Part shown: piece after piece, positions 33,651 through 42,940 of the stretch
How the letters are laid out: each line of letters starts with the position of its first letter
Numbering within the stretch: position 1 is the stretch's first letter
Assembly (NCBI GenBank): GCA_044360285.1
Contig: JBIKKP010000001.1
Span: 16,188-80,187, forward strand
Source of the DNA: UBA2645 sp044360285
GTDB taxonomy: Bacteria > Pseudomonadota > Alphaproteobacteria > Rickettsiales > UBA1997
Reading direction: 5' to 3'
Length of the DNA: 64,000 nucleotides
Notes under the pieces: generated by a model
Databases searched by the model: none
What the model was told of the DNA's origin: nothing
The model's input: only the letters and a program-made list of their open reading frames with translations
Made by a program: the position numbers and the translations under genes

Positions 33651-34493
33651 CTAGTAATCGATAATTGTCACCATATCGGCGTTGTTAACATCTTCCACCA
33701 TCGCAACTCCAACATAATTCGGTGTCACTTTTTTTACTACGCCAACCAACAAACCAGATGGCAAAGTATCGCCATCACCAGAGGTGAAAACCCAATCACC
33801 AACTTCAATCATGTGATTTTTTGAAAGGTATAAAATCTCCATCAAGCTGCCATTGCTGCCAGCAATGATGCCGCGCGCTCTGGCCTTAGAGGTGATAACT
33901 GGAATGCGCGATGCAGAATCATTAATCATCATCAAACGCGATTTATTTTCGCCGACCTCAACCACACGACCAAGCACACCACGATTTCCAGTGACTATGC
34001 TGCCTTCTTTGATTTGACGCGACGCGCCGCCATCAATAAAAATATCTTGATTAAAAGTTTGGTGCGAACGGCCGATGATGCGCGCAACTTTAAAATTAGT
34101 CGATTTAGAGGTGACGTAATTGAGGATGTTTTGCAGCTCTTTGTTTTTTTGATGAATGTCGAGCGATTTGACGTAAAAGCTACGCAGCGACGTGAGCTCT
34201 TCCTTCAAAATTTTATTTTCACGCTTGGCATCAATTAATTCGCCAAAGTCAGTAAAAATGCTAATCGCGGTGTTAAAAGGAAAGGCAACGAGTTTGGCAA
34301 ATGGGGCAGAAATTCCCACAATTCCAAAAGAAACACTTTTGGTGAAATCGCTGCCGGCGCGAGACGCCAACAAAAAAACCACACATAAAAAACTAAAAAG
34401 CACGGTTTCAATTTTTTCAAAAACTAAATCGAAACTGTGCTTTAAGCTGTGATTGGCGCGACTCTGGGTAAAGTTAAGATGATGCTGCATCAA
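33651..34493 (-). CDS. mreC: rod shape-determining protein MreC
   Basis: 280 residues: one membrane helix (about 35-55), a coiled coil (KRENKILKEELTSLRSF) and the periplasmic beta domain (ARIIGRSHQTFNQDIFIDGGASRQIKEGSIVTGNRGVLGRV). It links MreB to the wall synthesis machinery. The ATG overlaps the mreB stop by 4 bp. mreD is not seen next to it. Confidence 0.94.
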   Translation of the reverse strand: MMQHHLNFTQSRANHSLKHSFDLVFEKIETVLFSFLCVVFLLASRAGSDFTKSVSFGIVGISAPFAKLVAFPFNTAISIFTDFGELIDAKRENKILKEELTSLRSFYVKSLDIHQKNKELQNILNYVTSKSTNFKVARIIGRSHQTFNQDIFIDGGASRQIKEGSIVTGNRGVLGRVVEVGENKSRLMMINDSASRIPVITSKARARGIIAGSNGSLMEILYLSKNHMIEVGDWVFTSGDGDTLPSGLLVGVVKKVTPNYVGVAMVEDVNNADMVTIIDY

Positions 34494-35527
34494 TCTTGTC
34501 TAAAGAGAGTTGCACGAAACATTTTAGTATTTTCTAAAACTTTACCGCAGCCATTAACCACGCAAAGCAAAGGATCTTCCGCAACAAAAACCGGCAAACC
34601 AGTTGCCTGACGCACAACGTAATCAAGATTTTTCAACAAAGCCCCACCGCCAGAAAGCACGATTCCGCGCTCAACGATATCTGATGAAAGCTCTGGTGGC
34701 GTGCATTCAAGAGCAACTTTGATTGCATCAACAATTTGCTCAACTGGCTCAGCCAAGCTTTCAGCAATTTGTCTTTCGGTTAGAGTCATTTCTTTTGGAA
34801 TGCCGTTTGAAAGATCACGACCTTTAACTTCAATAGTAGCACCATCACCTTCTTCTGGTGCACAAGCTGCGCCAATGGTTTTTTTGATGCGCTCTGCAGT
34901 TGATTCACCAATCAATAAATTGTGATAACGACGAATGTAAGAGATGATTGCTTCATCCATTTTATCACCGCCAACCCGCACAGATCTTGAGTAAACGATA
35001 CCACCAAGCGAAAGAACGCCCACTTCAGTTGTACCACCGCCAATATCAACAATCATTGAGCCTGTTGGTTCGGTGACCGGAAGATTTGCGCCAATTGCTG
35101 CCGCCATTGGTTCTTCAATTAAGTAAACTTCGTTGGCACCAGCGCCTTCAGCGGCGTCTTGAATTGCGCGTCTTTCAACTGGAGTTGAGCCAGATGGAAC
35201 GCAGATGATGATGAGTGGGCCCAACCAGCTCTTGGTTTGGTTAACTTCGCGAATGAAGTGCTTAATCATTTCTGCAGCAACGCGGAAATCAGCAATTACG
35301 CCATCTTTAAGTGGGCGAATTGCATCAATCTTTGCTGGAGTTCGACCTAACATCATTTTTGCAGTATTACCGAAAGCACATGGAATCATTTTTCCATTTT
35401 CATTAAGCACTGCAACAACGGAAGGCTCATTAAGCACTACACCCTGCCCGCGCACGTAAACAAGGGTATTGGCGGTGCCAAGGTCGATGGCGATATCTTT
35501 CGAGGAAATTGAAAATCTTGAGAACAT
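34490..35527 (-). CDS. mreB: rod shape-determining protein MreB
   Basis: Actin-like cytoskeletal ATPase of cell shape. 345 residues; DIAIDLGTANTLVYVRGQGVVLNEPSVVA, the MIVDIGGGTTEVGVLSLGG phosphate loop and GIVLSGGGALLKNLD are typical. It indicates a rod-shaped cell with peptidoglycan. It starts 2 bp after leuA ends. Confidence 0.98.
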   Translation of the reverse strand: MFSRFSISSKDIAIDLGTANTLVYVRGQGVVLNEPSVVAVLNENGKMIPCAFGNTAKMMLGRTPAKIDAIRPLKDGVIADFRVAAEMIKHFIREVNQTKSWLGPLIIICVPSGSTPVERRAIQDAAEGAGANEVYLIEEPMAAAIGANLPVTEPTGSMIVDIGGGTTEVGVLSLGGIVYSRSVRVGGDKMDEAIISYIRRYHNLLIGESTAERIKKTIGAACAPEEGDGATIEVKGRDLSNGIPKEMTLTERQIAESLAEPVEQIVDAIKVALECTPPELSSDIVERGIVLSGGGALLKNLDYVVRQATGLPVFVAEDPLLCVVNGCGKVLENTKMFRATLFRQD

Positions 35528-35529
35528 TT

Positions 35530-37041
35530 TTAAGCGTGTTTGAGTTTGTCTAAACAGTTGATGTAGGCAATTGCCGAGGCTTGAAGCACATCACTGCTCG
35601 AGCCATTGGCAGAAAAAATTCGGTTATTTCTTTTTAGGCGAACAACGACAGTTGCTTGCGCATCAATTCCTTCCGTAACCGCATTTACCTGGTATAAATC
35701 AAGAGTTGCCTCGTGGGGAATCAATTTGTTGATAGCAGAAAAAATTGCATCAACCGCACCATCTTTCGACGAAAAATTAGAAACCAACTCCTCGTTGTCA
35801 ATTTTTATTTTGACGCGCGCATCCGCGCCAGTGCTGGCTCCAGAGCGTACGTCCAAATCAATTAAACTGTAGCGAGATTTTTCATGAATCAGCGAATCGT
35901 CAATTAAAGTAATCAAATCTTCGTCGACGATTTCTTTCTTTTTGTCAGCCAAATCTTTGAACTTTTTGAAGGCCTCAAGCAGCGTTTCTTCAGACAATTC
36001 ATAGCCAATTTCTTTAAGGCGATCTTTGAAGGCAGCACGTCCAGAAAGTTTACCCAAAACCAACGAAGTTTTTTCTAAACCAACCGATTGCGGCGTCATA
36101 ATTTCGTAGGTCGAGCGGTTTTTTAACATGCCGTCTTGATGAATTCCACTTTCATGCGCAAAGGCATTGGCGCCTACAATTGCTTTGTTGCGCTGCACTG
36201 CGAAGCCGGTGATATTTGAAACCAATTTTGAAATGCGTGAGATCATTTTTGCATCAACTCCGCTCTCAATTTGATAAAAATCGCTGCGCGTTTTTATTGC
36301 CATGACAATCTCTTCCAAAGCCGCATTACCTGCGCGCTCACCAATTCCGTTGATTGTGCATTCAATTTGCCTTGCCCCAGCGCGCATCGCCGCCAAAGAA
36401 TTTGCAACCGCCAAACCCAAATCATTGTGACAATGCGTTGAAATCACTGCTTTGTCGATGTTTGAAACATTGTTTCGAATCGCCGAGATTAATTCGAAAT
36501 ACTCATCGGGAGTTGTATAACCAACAGTGTCTGGAATGTTGATAGTATTGGCTCCGGCAGAAATCGCCGTCTCAATTGCTTTAAACAAAAAATCACGTTT
36601 TGAACGCGTTGCATCTTCTGGCGACCAATCGACTTGCGCGCAAAGATTTCTAGCAAGTAAGACGCTTTCTTTGATCGCCGCCAAAACTTGTTCTTCCGAC
36701 ATTTTTAGCTTAAATTCCATGTGAATTGGCGAGGTGGCAAGGAAAGTGTGAATACGTCCCATCGCCGCTGGTTTAACGGCTTCAGCTGTTCGCTCAATAT
36801 CAGATTTTTTGGCGCGCGCAAGTCCGCAAATTACCGAATTTTTTATGGTTTTTGCAATTTGTTGCACAGCTTCAAAATCACCATTGGAAGCAGCAGGAAA
36901 GCCAGCTTCAATGACATCGACGCGCATTTTTTCTAGCGTTTTTGCGATCAATAATTTTTCTTCCAAATTCATTGTCGCACCAGGCGCTTGTTCACCGTCG
37001 CGCAAAGTTGTGTCAAAAATTATGACGCGATCTTTAGACAT
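35530..37041 (-). CDS. leuA: 2-isopropylmalate synthase
   Basis: First committed step of leucine synthesis (acetyl-CoA + 2-ketoisovalerate). The start is taken at 37041 (MSKDRVIIFDTTLRDGEQAPGAT), as a TAAGAAA lies just upstream; an ATG at 37074 would add 11 residues. The HMGL-like catalytic domain with STHCHNDLGLAVANSLAA and the C-terminal regulatory domain (QVNAVTEGIDAQATVVVRL) are both present, so it can be feedback inhibited. leuBCD are not in the window. Its presence argues against extreme metabolic reduction. Confidence 0.93.
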   Translation of the reverse strand: MSKDRVIIFDTTLRDGEQAPGATMNLEEKLLIAKTLEKMRVDVIEAGFPAASNGDFEAVQQIAKTIKNSVICGLARAKKSDIERTAEAVKPAAMGRIHTFLATSPIHMEFKLKMSEEQVLAAIKESVLLARNLCAQVDWSPEDATRSKRDFLFKAIETAISAGANTINIPDTVGYTTPDEYFELISAIRNNVSNIDKAVISTHCHNDLGLAVANSLAAMRAGARQIECTINGIGERAGNAALEEIVMAIKTRSDFYQIESGVDAKMISRISKLVSNITGFAVQRNKAIVGANAFAHESGIHQDGMLKNRSTYEIMTPQSVGLEKTSLVLGKLSGRAAFKDRLKEIGYELSEETLLEAFKKFKDLADKKKEIVDEDLITLIDDSLIHEKSRYSLIDLDVRSGASTGADARVKIKIDNEELVSNFSSKDGAVDAIFSAINKLIPHEATLDLYQVNAVTEGIDAQATVVVRLKRNNRIFSANGSSSDVLQASAIAYINCLDKLKHA

Positions 37042-37123
37042 TTTCTTAAAAATTTTAGAGATTGAATCTTGCAAGGAAGCTACAGATTCAATCCTCTAAA
37101 TGTAAAATTCTTTTTCGTATAAA

Positions 37124-38056
37124 ATGATTAAAAAAAATGACATCATCGATATCGTCTCGCCTGGTACGGCGTGCAGTTTGGCAGAGATTTTAGAAATTGA
37201 AAATTACGTCAAAAAAATTGGCCTAAAATCACGAATTTTTTTGCACGATGAAACTGCGATGAATAAATCAGCAAGCAGCGAATTTGCAGGAATCGCGCCA
37301 AAAAAACGCTTCGAACAATTTAAAAAATCAGTTGAAAGCAAAGACTCAAAAATAATTTGGTGCACGCGCGGAGGCTACGGCAGCGCGGAAATTCTGCAGT
37401 TTCTAGAAAAACTTCCCAAACCAAAAACTAAAAAAATTCTTATCGGATTCTCCGACATAACTTCGCTAAACAAGCTGTTGATTGAGAAATGGAATTGGCA
37501 AATTGTGAGTGCACCGATGCTGATCCAGCTTGCCTCAAACACGGTTTCAAAAAAAGCCGAAAAAGGAATTTTGGATTTAATTTTTGGAAAAAATTCTGAA
37601 TTAAAATATCAGCTAACGGCGCTTTCAGCTAAGAAATCGGCGGTTGTGGCGCCAATTGTTGGAGGATGTTTAAGCGTTCTTTGCGGACATTTTGGCACAA
37701 AAAATAATCTCAACTGGCAGGGAAAAATTTTATTCCTCGAAGACGAAGGAGAAACAGGCGAGCGGCTTGATCGCTATTTTAGTCAATTGCTGACAATCAT
37801 TGGTGAAACAAAAAAAATTCCTGCGGCAATTTTACTTGGAAATTTTTTGCAGGCCAATTTGCACGGCACTCCGAAAGCAAAAAATGTTGAGATTGCCATC
37901 GAGAAATTTGCTAAAAATTTAGCTGAAAAAAAATTATCAATTCCACTTTTTGTGGAAAAAACTAAGTGCCTTGGACATAGCAAAGACATGCTTCCGCTCG
38001 TGCTTGGTTCGGAAGCGAAAATTGATAAGAATTTGCAACTCACTCAAATCCTCTAA
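37124..38056 (+). CDS. ldcA: LD-carboxypeptidase (muramoyltetrapeptide carboxypeptidase)
   Basis: 310 residues of the S66 serine peptidase family. It trims the terminal D-Ala from recycled murein tetrapeptides. VSPGTACSLAEI near the start, WCTRGGYGSAEIL, the catalytic Ser in IGFSDITSLNKLL, and later Glu/His in LEDEGETGERLDRYFSQL and CLGHSKDMLPLVLG match the family. No signal peptide, so it is cytoplasmic. Confidence 0.92.
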   Translation: MIKKNDIIDIVSPGTACSLAEILEIENYVKKIGLKSRIFLHDETAMNKSASSEFAGIAPKKRFEQFKKSVESKDSKIIWCTRGGYGSAEILQFLEKLPKPKTKKILIGFSDITSLNKLLIEKWNWQIVSAPMLIQLASNTVSKKAEKGILDLIFGKNSELKYQLTALSAKKSAVVAPIVGGCLSVLCGHFGTKNNLNWQGKILFLEDEGETGERLDRYFSQLLTIIGETKKIPAAILLGNFLQANLHGTPKAKNVEIAIEKFAKNLAEKKLSIPLFVEKTKCLGHSKDMLPLVLGSEAKIDKNLQLTQIL

Positions 38057-38074
38057 CACCGCCATCTTCTACCA

Positions 38075-38123
38075 CCTCGTCATCCTTTACAACCTCGTCA
38101 TCCTTTACAACCTCGTCATCCTT
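38075..38123. repeat. 18-bp tandem repeat joined to palindromic element
   Basis: CCTCGTCATCCTTTACAA occurs twice in a row (38075-38092, 38093-38110) and a third time for its first 13 bases, where it merges with the left end of palindromic copy 2. It looks like tandem growth of the element end. Confidence 0.85.
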
Positions 38124-38207
38124 GAATTGCATAGCAATTCGAGGATCTCTTTTGCTCAACGCTAAACAAAACTAGATCCTCGAAGCCTTTCGGCTTCAAG
38201 GATGACG
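38114..38207. repeat. palindromic intergenic repeat, copy 2
   Basis: CGTCATCCTTG (38114-38124) and CAAGGATGACG (38197-38207) flank two inner hairpins, GAATTGC-ATA-GCAATTC and GAAGCC-TTTC-GGCTTC, and the shared CGAGGATCT...AGATCCTCG core. Copy 1 is at 7033-7125. It fills most of the 265-bp gap between ldcA and nuoD. Confidence 0.88.
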
Positions 38208-38321
38208 GTGTTAGATTTCAATGATGAAGAGATGGCGATGTGATTTTAATTTGTTTTTTCTTTAGCGGCTTTTTAAAAAATTTCCGCAACAGCCCTTACC
38301 TCTAGATTTCCCAATTGAAAA

Positions 38322-39506
38322 ATGACTGAATCGACTCACGAAAATAAACGAATGACCATCAATTTTGGACCACAGCACCCGGCAGCGCACGGTGTGTTAC
38401 GTCTGGTTTTGGAAATGGATGGCGAAGTTGTCACTCGCGCCGACCCTCATATTGGCTTGCTGCATCGTGGCACTGAGAAACTCATCGAACACAAAACTTA
38501 TCTGCAAGCTGTTCCATATTTTGACCGCCTAGACTATGTGTCGCCAATGTGTCAGGAGCATGCTTACGCCCTTGCTGTTGAAAAACTTTTGGGCTGCAAA
38601 ATTCCGCTGCGTGCCAGCTATATTCGTGTGCTCTTTTCTGAAATTACACGCCTGCTTAATCACATCATGGCAGTCACAACCCAGGCCCTTGACGTTGGGG
38701 CAATGACGCCACTTTTGTGGATGTTTGAAGAGCGCGAAAAAATGATGGGATTTTATGAAAAAGTTTCGGGATCGCGCATGCACGCCGCTTACATTCGCCC
38801 AGGCGGAGTTCACCAAGACTTGCCAGACGGTCTTGAAGACGAGATCATGAAATTCACCAAGCAGCACGAAAAATACATCGACGACTTGGAAGGGCTGCTT
38901 ACCGACAACCGAATCTTCAAGCAGCGTATGGTTGAAATCGGCGTGGTGTCAAAGCAAGAGGCTTTGGATTGGGGGTTTTCTGGACCAATGATTCGCGGCT
39001 CGGGAATTGCTTGGGACCTACGCAAAAGCCAGCCTTACGAAATTTATGACCAACTTGAGTTCGATATTCCAGTTGGAAAAAACGGCGATTCTTATGACCG
39101 CTATCTCATCCGCGTTGAGGAAATGCGTCAGTCGCTGAAGATGATCAAACAATGTTTGGAAAAAATGCCGGAAGGCGAAATCTGCGTCGATGATCCAAAA
39201 ATTGCCCCACCAAAAAGAGGCGACATGAAGGGCGACATGGAATCGCTGATCAACCACTTCAAACTTTACACCGAAGGCTATCACGTGCCAGCCGGCGAGG
39301 CTTATGGCTGCGTGGAAGCACCAAAAGGTGAATTTGGTGTTTACGTAATTTCGGATGGCTCAAACAAACCGCACCGCTGCCGCGTTCGTGCGCCAGGTTT
39401 TGCGCATTTGCAAGGTTTGGAATTTATGGCGAAAGGCCATATGCTTGCTGACGTTGTTACGGTGATCTCAACGCAAGACATCGTATTTGGCGAAGTCGAT
39501 CGTTAA
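38322..39506 (+). CDS. nuoD: NADH-quinone oxidoreductase subunit D
   Basis: Quinone-site subunit of respiratory complex I. 394 residues; INFGPQHPAAHGVLRLVLEMDGE at the start, DYVSPMCQEHAYALAVEKLLG, and SDGSNKPHRCRVRAPGFAHLQ near the end are the 49-kDa subunit motifs. The other nuo genes are not beside it. Split nuo clusters are known in Rickettsiales. Confidence 0.98.
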   Translation: MTESTHENKRMTINFGPQHPAAHGVLRLVLEMDGEVVTRADPHIGLLHRGTEKLIEHKTYLQAVPYFDRLDYVSPMCQEHAYALAVEKLLGCKIPLRASYIRVLFSEITRLLNHIMAVTTQALDVGAMTPLLWMFEEREKMMGFYEKVSGSRMHAAYIRPGGVHQDLPDGLEDEIMKFTKQHEKYIDDLEGLLTDNRIFKQRMVEIGVVSKQEALDWGFSGPMIRGSGIAWDLRKSQPYEIYDQLEFDIPVGKNGDSYDRYLIRVEEMRQSLKMIKQCLEKMPEGEICVDDPKIAPPKRGDMKGDMESLINHFKLYTEGYHVPAGEAYGCVEAPKGEFGVYVISDGSNKPHRCRVRAPGFAHLQGLEFMAKGHMLADVVTVISTQDIVFGEVDR

Positions 39507-39523
39507 CCAAAAAATTAAGAATT

Positions 39524-40357
39524 ATGAAACTAGCTGAACTCTGTCAAAAATTTGAAAAATACAGAATCAAAGGCAGCGATGCTGGTAGTAAAACAGAAAA
39601 AACGCTTAGCGCTCTAAGCGATGCAGAGTTAAAAGATATTCTTGGACTTCCCGAAAGCGCCACAAAAGATGATGTAAGACTTGCTCATCGAAAAGCTTTG
39701 ATAACAGCCCATCCAGATAAAAATCCTAACGACCAAGTGACGGCTCAAGGAGTTTTCACAAATCTAGCCGCACTAAAAGAGGAACTCGACGGTCGCTTCG
39801 ATGGAACTAGAAAGCAAAAAGCGGCGACAACTACTCCTTCACCTAGAACAGCAAGCGCTCCAACTGATTTCTCTCACGCGCAAACGAGACATTCTGGCGC
39901 TACCCGCCCTTCAATGGTGCACAGCTTTAGCCAAAGAACCTCTTTCTTCGACGACCCACTTGCTGATATTTTAAGAGACCTTTGCCAAATTTTTTCTTTT
40001 GGATTTAATCAACGTCCAGCGGTTCGTACCGCAACTTTCCCTAGCCATTTTAGCCAACATCGGCCACAGGCTCACTTTCATCCAGAATTTGGTCACGGCC
40101 TGCGTTTTGCAACCCCAAGACCTGCGCCACAACCAGCGGCAGATCTATTTGCTAATTTTTTATCTCAATCTTTTTTCTCTGGAACTCGCCAATCACCTTT
40201 CGCGCTAGTATTTACAGTTCATCTTATCGATTCTGTACCTTTCGTTCCGCTGTTTTGCAGCAAAGGGAATGGACTTTCTGACGCTTATAAAAAAATTCCA
40301 TCCCACAACCAAATTCCGCAAACCACTCAATCTTTAGAAAGAGGCGGCGGAAGATAG
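39524..40357 (+). CDS. J-domain protein with Pro/Phe/His-rich tail
   Basis: 277 residues. A J domain spans about 33-90 (DILGLPESATKDDVRLAHRKAL, then HPDKNPND with HPD at 63-65), so it should stimulate an Hsp70. The remaining ~185 residues are low complexity, rich in Pro, Phe, Ser, His and Gln, without the zinc fingers or C-terminal domains of DnaJ. No signal peptide. Its start is 18 bp after nuoD, so they are probably co-transcribed. Partner and role are unknown. Confidence 0.75.
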   Translation: MKLAELCQKFEKYRIKGSDAGSKTEKTLSALSDAELKDILGLPESATKDDVRLAHRKALITAHPDKNPNDQVTAQGVFTNLAALKEELDGRFDGTRKQKAATTTPSPRTASAPTDFSHAQTRHSGATRPSMVHSFSQRTSFFDDPLADILRDLCQIFSFGFNQRPAVRTATFPSHFSQHRPQAHFHPEFGHGLRFATPRPAPQPAADLFANFLSQSFFSGTRQSPFALVFTVHLIDSVPFVPLFCSKGNGLSDAYKKIPSHNQIPQTTQSLERGGGR

Positions 40358-40366
40358 CAAGGCCAG

Positions 40367-40394
40367 TTGACATTTGTTTTTTCGCCAATACAAC
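40367..40394 (+). promoter_or_regulatory. candidate sigma-70 promoter of rpmJ
   Basis: A consensus TTGACA (40367-40372) is followed 16 bp later by TACAAC (40389-40394), about 60 bp before the rpmJ ATG and just after the J-domain gene stop. Confidence 0.5.
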
Positions 40395-40455
40395 GCGCCG
40401 CCTTTGTTTTCCGGGTGCAAATTCAGCTTTGGATAATTCAAACTTTTAGGATCAG

Positions 40456-40581
40456 ATGAAAATTTTTAACTCACTTAAAGCCGCTAAAAAAAGAGACAAA
40501 AACTGCAAAGTAGTGCGCAGAAAAGGCCGTCTTTACGTCATCAATAAAGTAAACCCTCGCTTCAAAGCTCGCCAAGGCTAG
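40456..40581 (+). CDS. rpmJ: 50S ribosomal protein L36
   Basis: 41 residues, MKIFNSLKAAKKRDKNCK followed by VVRRKGRLYVINKVNPRFKARQG. This is the longer L36 form with a Lys-rich insert used by Alphaproteobacteria, and it lacks the full set of zinc-binding Cys of the short form (one Cys remains). An AGGATC ribosome site precedes the ATG. Confidence 0.95.
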   Translation: MKIFNSLKAAKKRDKNCKVVRRKGRLYVINKVNPRFKARQG

Positions 40582-40698
40582 TTCTTCTGCAGATTTTTGG
40601 GCCTTGCTCTAACTCGTTAGGCAAAAGACGTTTGCGCCTGCCCGCCTTACTTACCCAAATTTCGCAAAGAATTCAGTTAAAGAATAACTGGTTAAAAG

Positions 40699-41658
40699 AT
40701 GTCGTCTCAAGCCCCCAAAATCAGAATTGGCAGCAGAACCAGTAAATTAGCCCTCGCACAAGTCGCAGAAATCAACTCTCTGCTTTCGTTGCATATTGAC
40801 CCAAACCAAATCGAAATCGTGCCAATCACCACTTCCGGTGATAAAATTCAAGATCGCAACCTTGCCGATATTGGCGGCAAAGGTTTATTCATTAAGGAAC
40901 TTGAGGAAGCGTTAATTCGCAACAAAATCGACATCGCCATTCACTCGGCAAAAGACGTTCCGCCACAACTTCACGAAGAAACAACGCTTGCCGCTTTCAG
41001 CAAAAGGCTTTCGGTCAATGACTGTTTTATTTCCAAAAAATTTACCTCAATTGAAGAACTGCCGCAAGGCGCTTTAGTTGGCACTTCGTCGGCGCGCCGT
41101 AAAGCTATTTTGCTGCGTTTACGCCCCGACCTAAAAATCGTAAATTTCCGCGGCAACGTCGACACTAGGCTGCGCAAAGTTGAGGCTGGTGAAGTTGATG
41201 CAACGATTCTTGCTTTATGCGGTTTGCAGCGCCTTTCAAGAAACGGAAAAGTTGTCTGTCCAAAAGGTTATGAAGAGGGAAAAATCATCGATGAAAACAT
41301 CATGCTGCCCGCTGGAGGACAGGGCGCACTAGCTATCCAAATCAAAAAATCGAACCAAGAAATTTTTTCGCTGTTACAAAAAATTAATCATCTTGAGACG
41401 CAAATTGCCCTAAAATGTGAACGCGCTTTTTTACGCGAACTTGGCGCTTCTTGCTCTACTCCCGTCTCGGTTTATGCCGAAATCAAAAATGATGAAGTTG
41501 TGTTAAAAACGATGATTTTGGATTATGACGGCAGCGAGATTTTTGAAACTACTTCAAGTTGCAAAATTGACTTAGAAGCGGCAATTGCGCTTGGATTTGC
41601 AGCAGCGCAGCGCACAAAAGAAGAAGCAGCTAAATTACTCAAAAAAATCTGCCGCTAA
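40699..41658 (+). CDS. hemC: porphobilinogen deaminase (hydroxymethylbilane synthase)
   Basis: Polymerises four porphobilinogens in haem synthesis. 319 residues; IRIGSRTSKLALAQVAEI, SAKDVPPQLHEETTLAAF, GTSSARRKAILLRLRPDLKIVNFRGNVDTRLRKV, and the dipyrromethane cofactor Cys in ELGASCSTPVSVYAEI are all present. It overlaps the convergent rluC by 24 bp. Confidence 0.97.
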   Translation: MSSQAPKIRIGSRTSKLALAQVAEINSLLSLHIDPNQIEIVPITTSGDKIQDRNLADIGGKGLFIKELEEALIRNKIDIAIHSAKDVPPQLHEETTLAAFSKRLSVNDCFISKKFTSIEELPQGALVGTSSARRKAILLRLRPDLKIVNFRGNVDTRLRKVEAGEVDATILALCGLQRLSRNGKVVCPKGYEEGKIIDENIMLPAGGQGALAIQIKKSNQEIFSLLQKINHLETQIALKCERAFLRELGASCSTPVSVYAEIKNDEVVLKTMILDYDGSEIFETTSSCKIDLEAAIALGFAAAQRTKEEAAKLLKKICR

Positions 41659-42528
41659 AAAATCGGGCAGCTCAGTTTCAATTTTTAGTTTTTTTCCAAA
41701 ATAGTCTGAAAGCTCTATTTTGTGGGCGTGAAGACATAAACGCTTACTCAAATTTTTGCGCAAAACCGCACGACCACCATATTTCACATCATTGATCACC
41801 GCATGGCCCAGCTCTTTGCAATGCACACGCAATTGATGCGTTCTGCCGGTAATTGGTGATAGTTCAACCAAAGCGAAATCGTCGAAATTTTTCAGCAACT
41901 TGAAGTTGGTGATTGCTTCTTTTCCTTGTTCAAAATCTGGCAAAACTTTTTCGTTTTTTCCCAAAAGTTTTTTGCGCAGCGGAATGTTAATTGTGCCGAA
42001 TGGTTTTTTTAAATTGCCTGCAACCAGCGCCAGATAAGTCTTGGAGATGGTTTTGTTTTTGAAGGCATCGGTTAAAAGTTCGGCCGTTTTATCATTTTTA
42101 GCGATAAGCAAGATTCCGGAAGTGTCTTTGTCGAGACGATGAACAAGCTGGTAATTTTTTGGCGAAATAAAATCGTCAACTGAAATCTCAATGCCGCTGC
42201 CGCCTTGTACAGCAAGCCCTGATGGCTTGTTGATGGCGAGTATATTTTCATCTTCGAAAATGGTCCAAGTCGAAAATTTTCTTCTTTTTTCGTCGGAGAC
42301 TTTATTTTTTTTCTCAGGCTTTTCAAAGCGATCTTTTAGAGTAGAAAAAATTTCAACTTGGTCTCCATCCTGCATTTTGTAGGCTGCGTCAACGCGCGCT
42401 TCATTAACTTTTACCTTTTTTTCGCGAACTAATTTTTGCGCAACGCCAAAAGAAATATCGAATTTTTTACAGAGAAATTTATCGAGCCGAAGATCAACAA
42501 AAGCAGAGTTGGCGGTGACGCGTGGCAT
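41635..42528 (-). CDS. rluC: 23S rRNA pseudouridine synthase, RluC family
   Basis: 297 residues from the ATG at 42528 (MPRVTANSAFVDLRLDKFL); the upstream in-frame extension lies inside crcB. An S4 RNA-binding domain (about 10-70) is followed by the catalytic RluA-type domain with HRLDKDTSGILLIAKN and GRTHQLRVHCKELGHAVINDVKYGG. RluC versus RluD specificity is not certain. Head of the gene overlaps the crcB stop region by a few bases; the tail overlaps hemC. Confidence 0.92.
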   Translation of the reverse strand: MPRVTANSAFVDLRLDKFLCKKFDISFGVAQKLVREKKVKVNEARVDAAYKMQDGDQVEIFSTLKDRFEKPEKKNKVSDEKRRKFSTWTIFEDENILAINKPSGLAVQGGSGIEISVDDFISPKNYQLVHRLDKDTSGILLIAKNDKTAELLTDAFKNKTISKTYLALVAGNLKKPFGTINIPLRKKLLGKNEKVLPDFEQGKEAITNFKLLKNFDDFALVELSPITGRTHQLRVHCKELGHAVINDVKYGGRAVLRKNLSKRLCLHAHKIELSDYFGKKLKIETELPDFLAADFFE

Positions 42529-42529
42529 C

Positions 42530-42940
42530 TTAAATGAAAATAAGCTTACAGAAATAGAAGCCAAAAAATACGGCCAAGATTGACAGAAGCACTGATGAAA
42601 GCGCATAAATCAAGGCTTGTTGGATTTGCGCAGCTTCAATGAGACGAAAAAAATCGAGAGAAAAAGCAGAGAAAGTTGTGAAGCCACCAAGAAATCCGGC
42701 GAATAAAAAATTCTTCAAACGCAAATCGAAATTAGAAAAATTTTTGATGACGAAAAAGTAGCAAACCCCTGCCAGAGCAGATCCAAAGATATTTACAAAA
42801 AAAGTTCCAAGTGGAAATGAAGCAGGAAAAAATTGTGATTTCGCCGCAATTTTTATCATCATTTCCGATGATAAGTAGCGGGCAATTGAGCCAAGGGCCC
42901 CGCCAATTGCGATTAAAATTAGGTTCATATTGTTGTTCAT
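42530..42940 (-). CDS. crcB: fluoride ion exporter CrcB/Fluc
   Basis: 136 residues, four membrane helices. GGALGSIARYLSSEMM, PLGTFFVNIFGSALAGVCYF and GFLGGFTTFSAFSLDFF are the Fluc channel motifs (Asn and Phe-box residues). The ATG at 42940 sits at the foot of a perfect hairpin that also contains its GGAGG site; a second ATG at 42928 (MNLILIAIGG) is a possible alternative start. Confidence 0.94.
   Translation of the reverse strand: MNNNMNLILIAIGGALGSIARYLSSEMMIKIAAKSQFFPASFPLGTFFVNIFGSALAGVCYFFVIKNFSNFDLRLKNFLFAGFLGGFTTFSAFSLDFFRLIEAAQIQQALIYALSSVLLSILAVFFGFYFCKLIFI

Noticed and set aside
38075..38123. CRISPR-like array
   Set aside because: The 18-bp units are head to tail without spacers and there are no cas genes; it is a simple tandem repeat.
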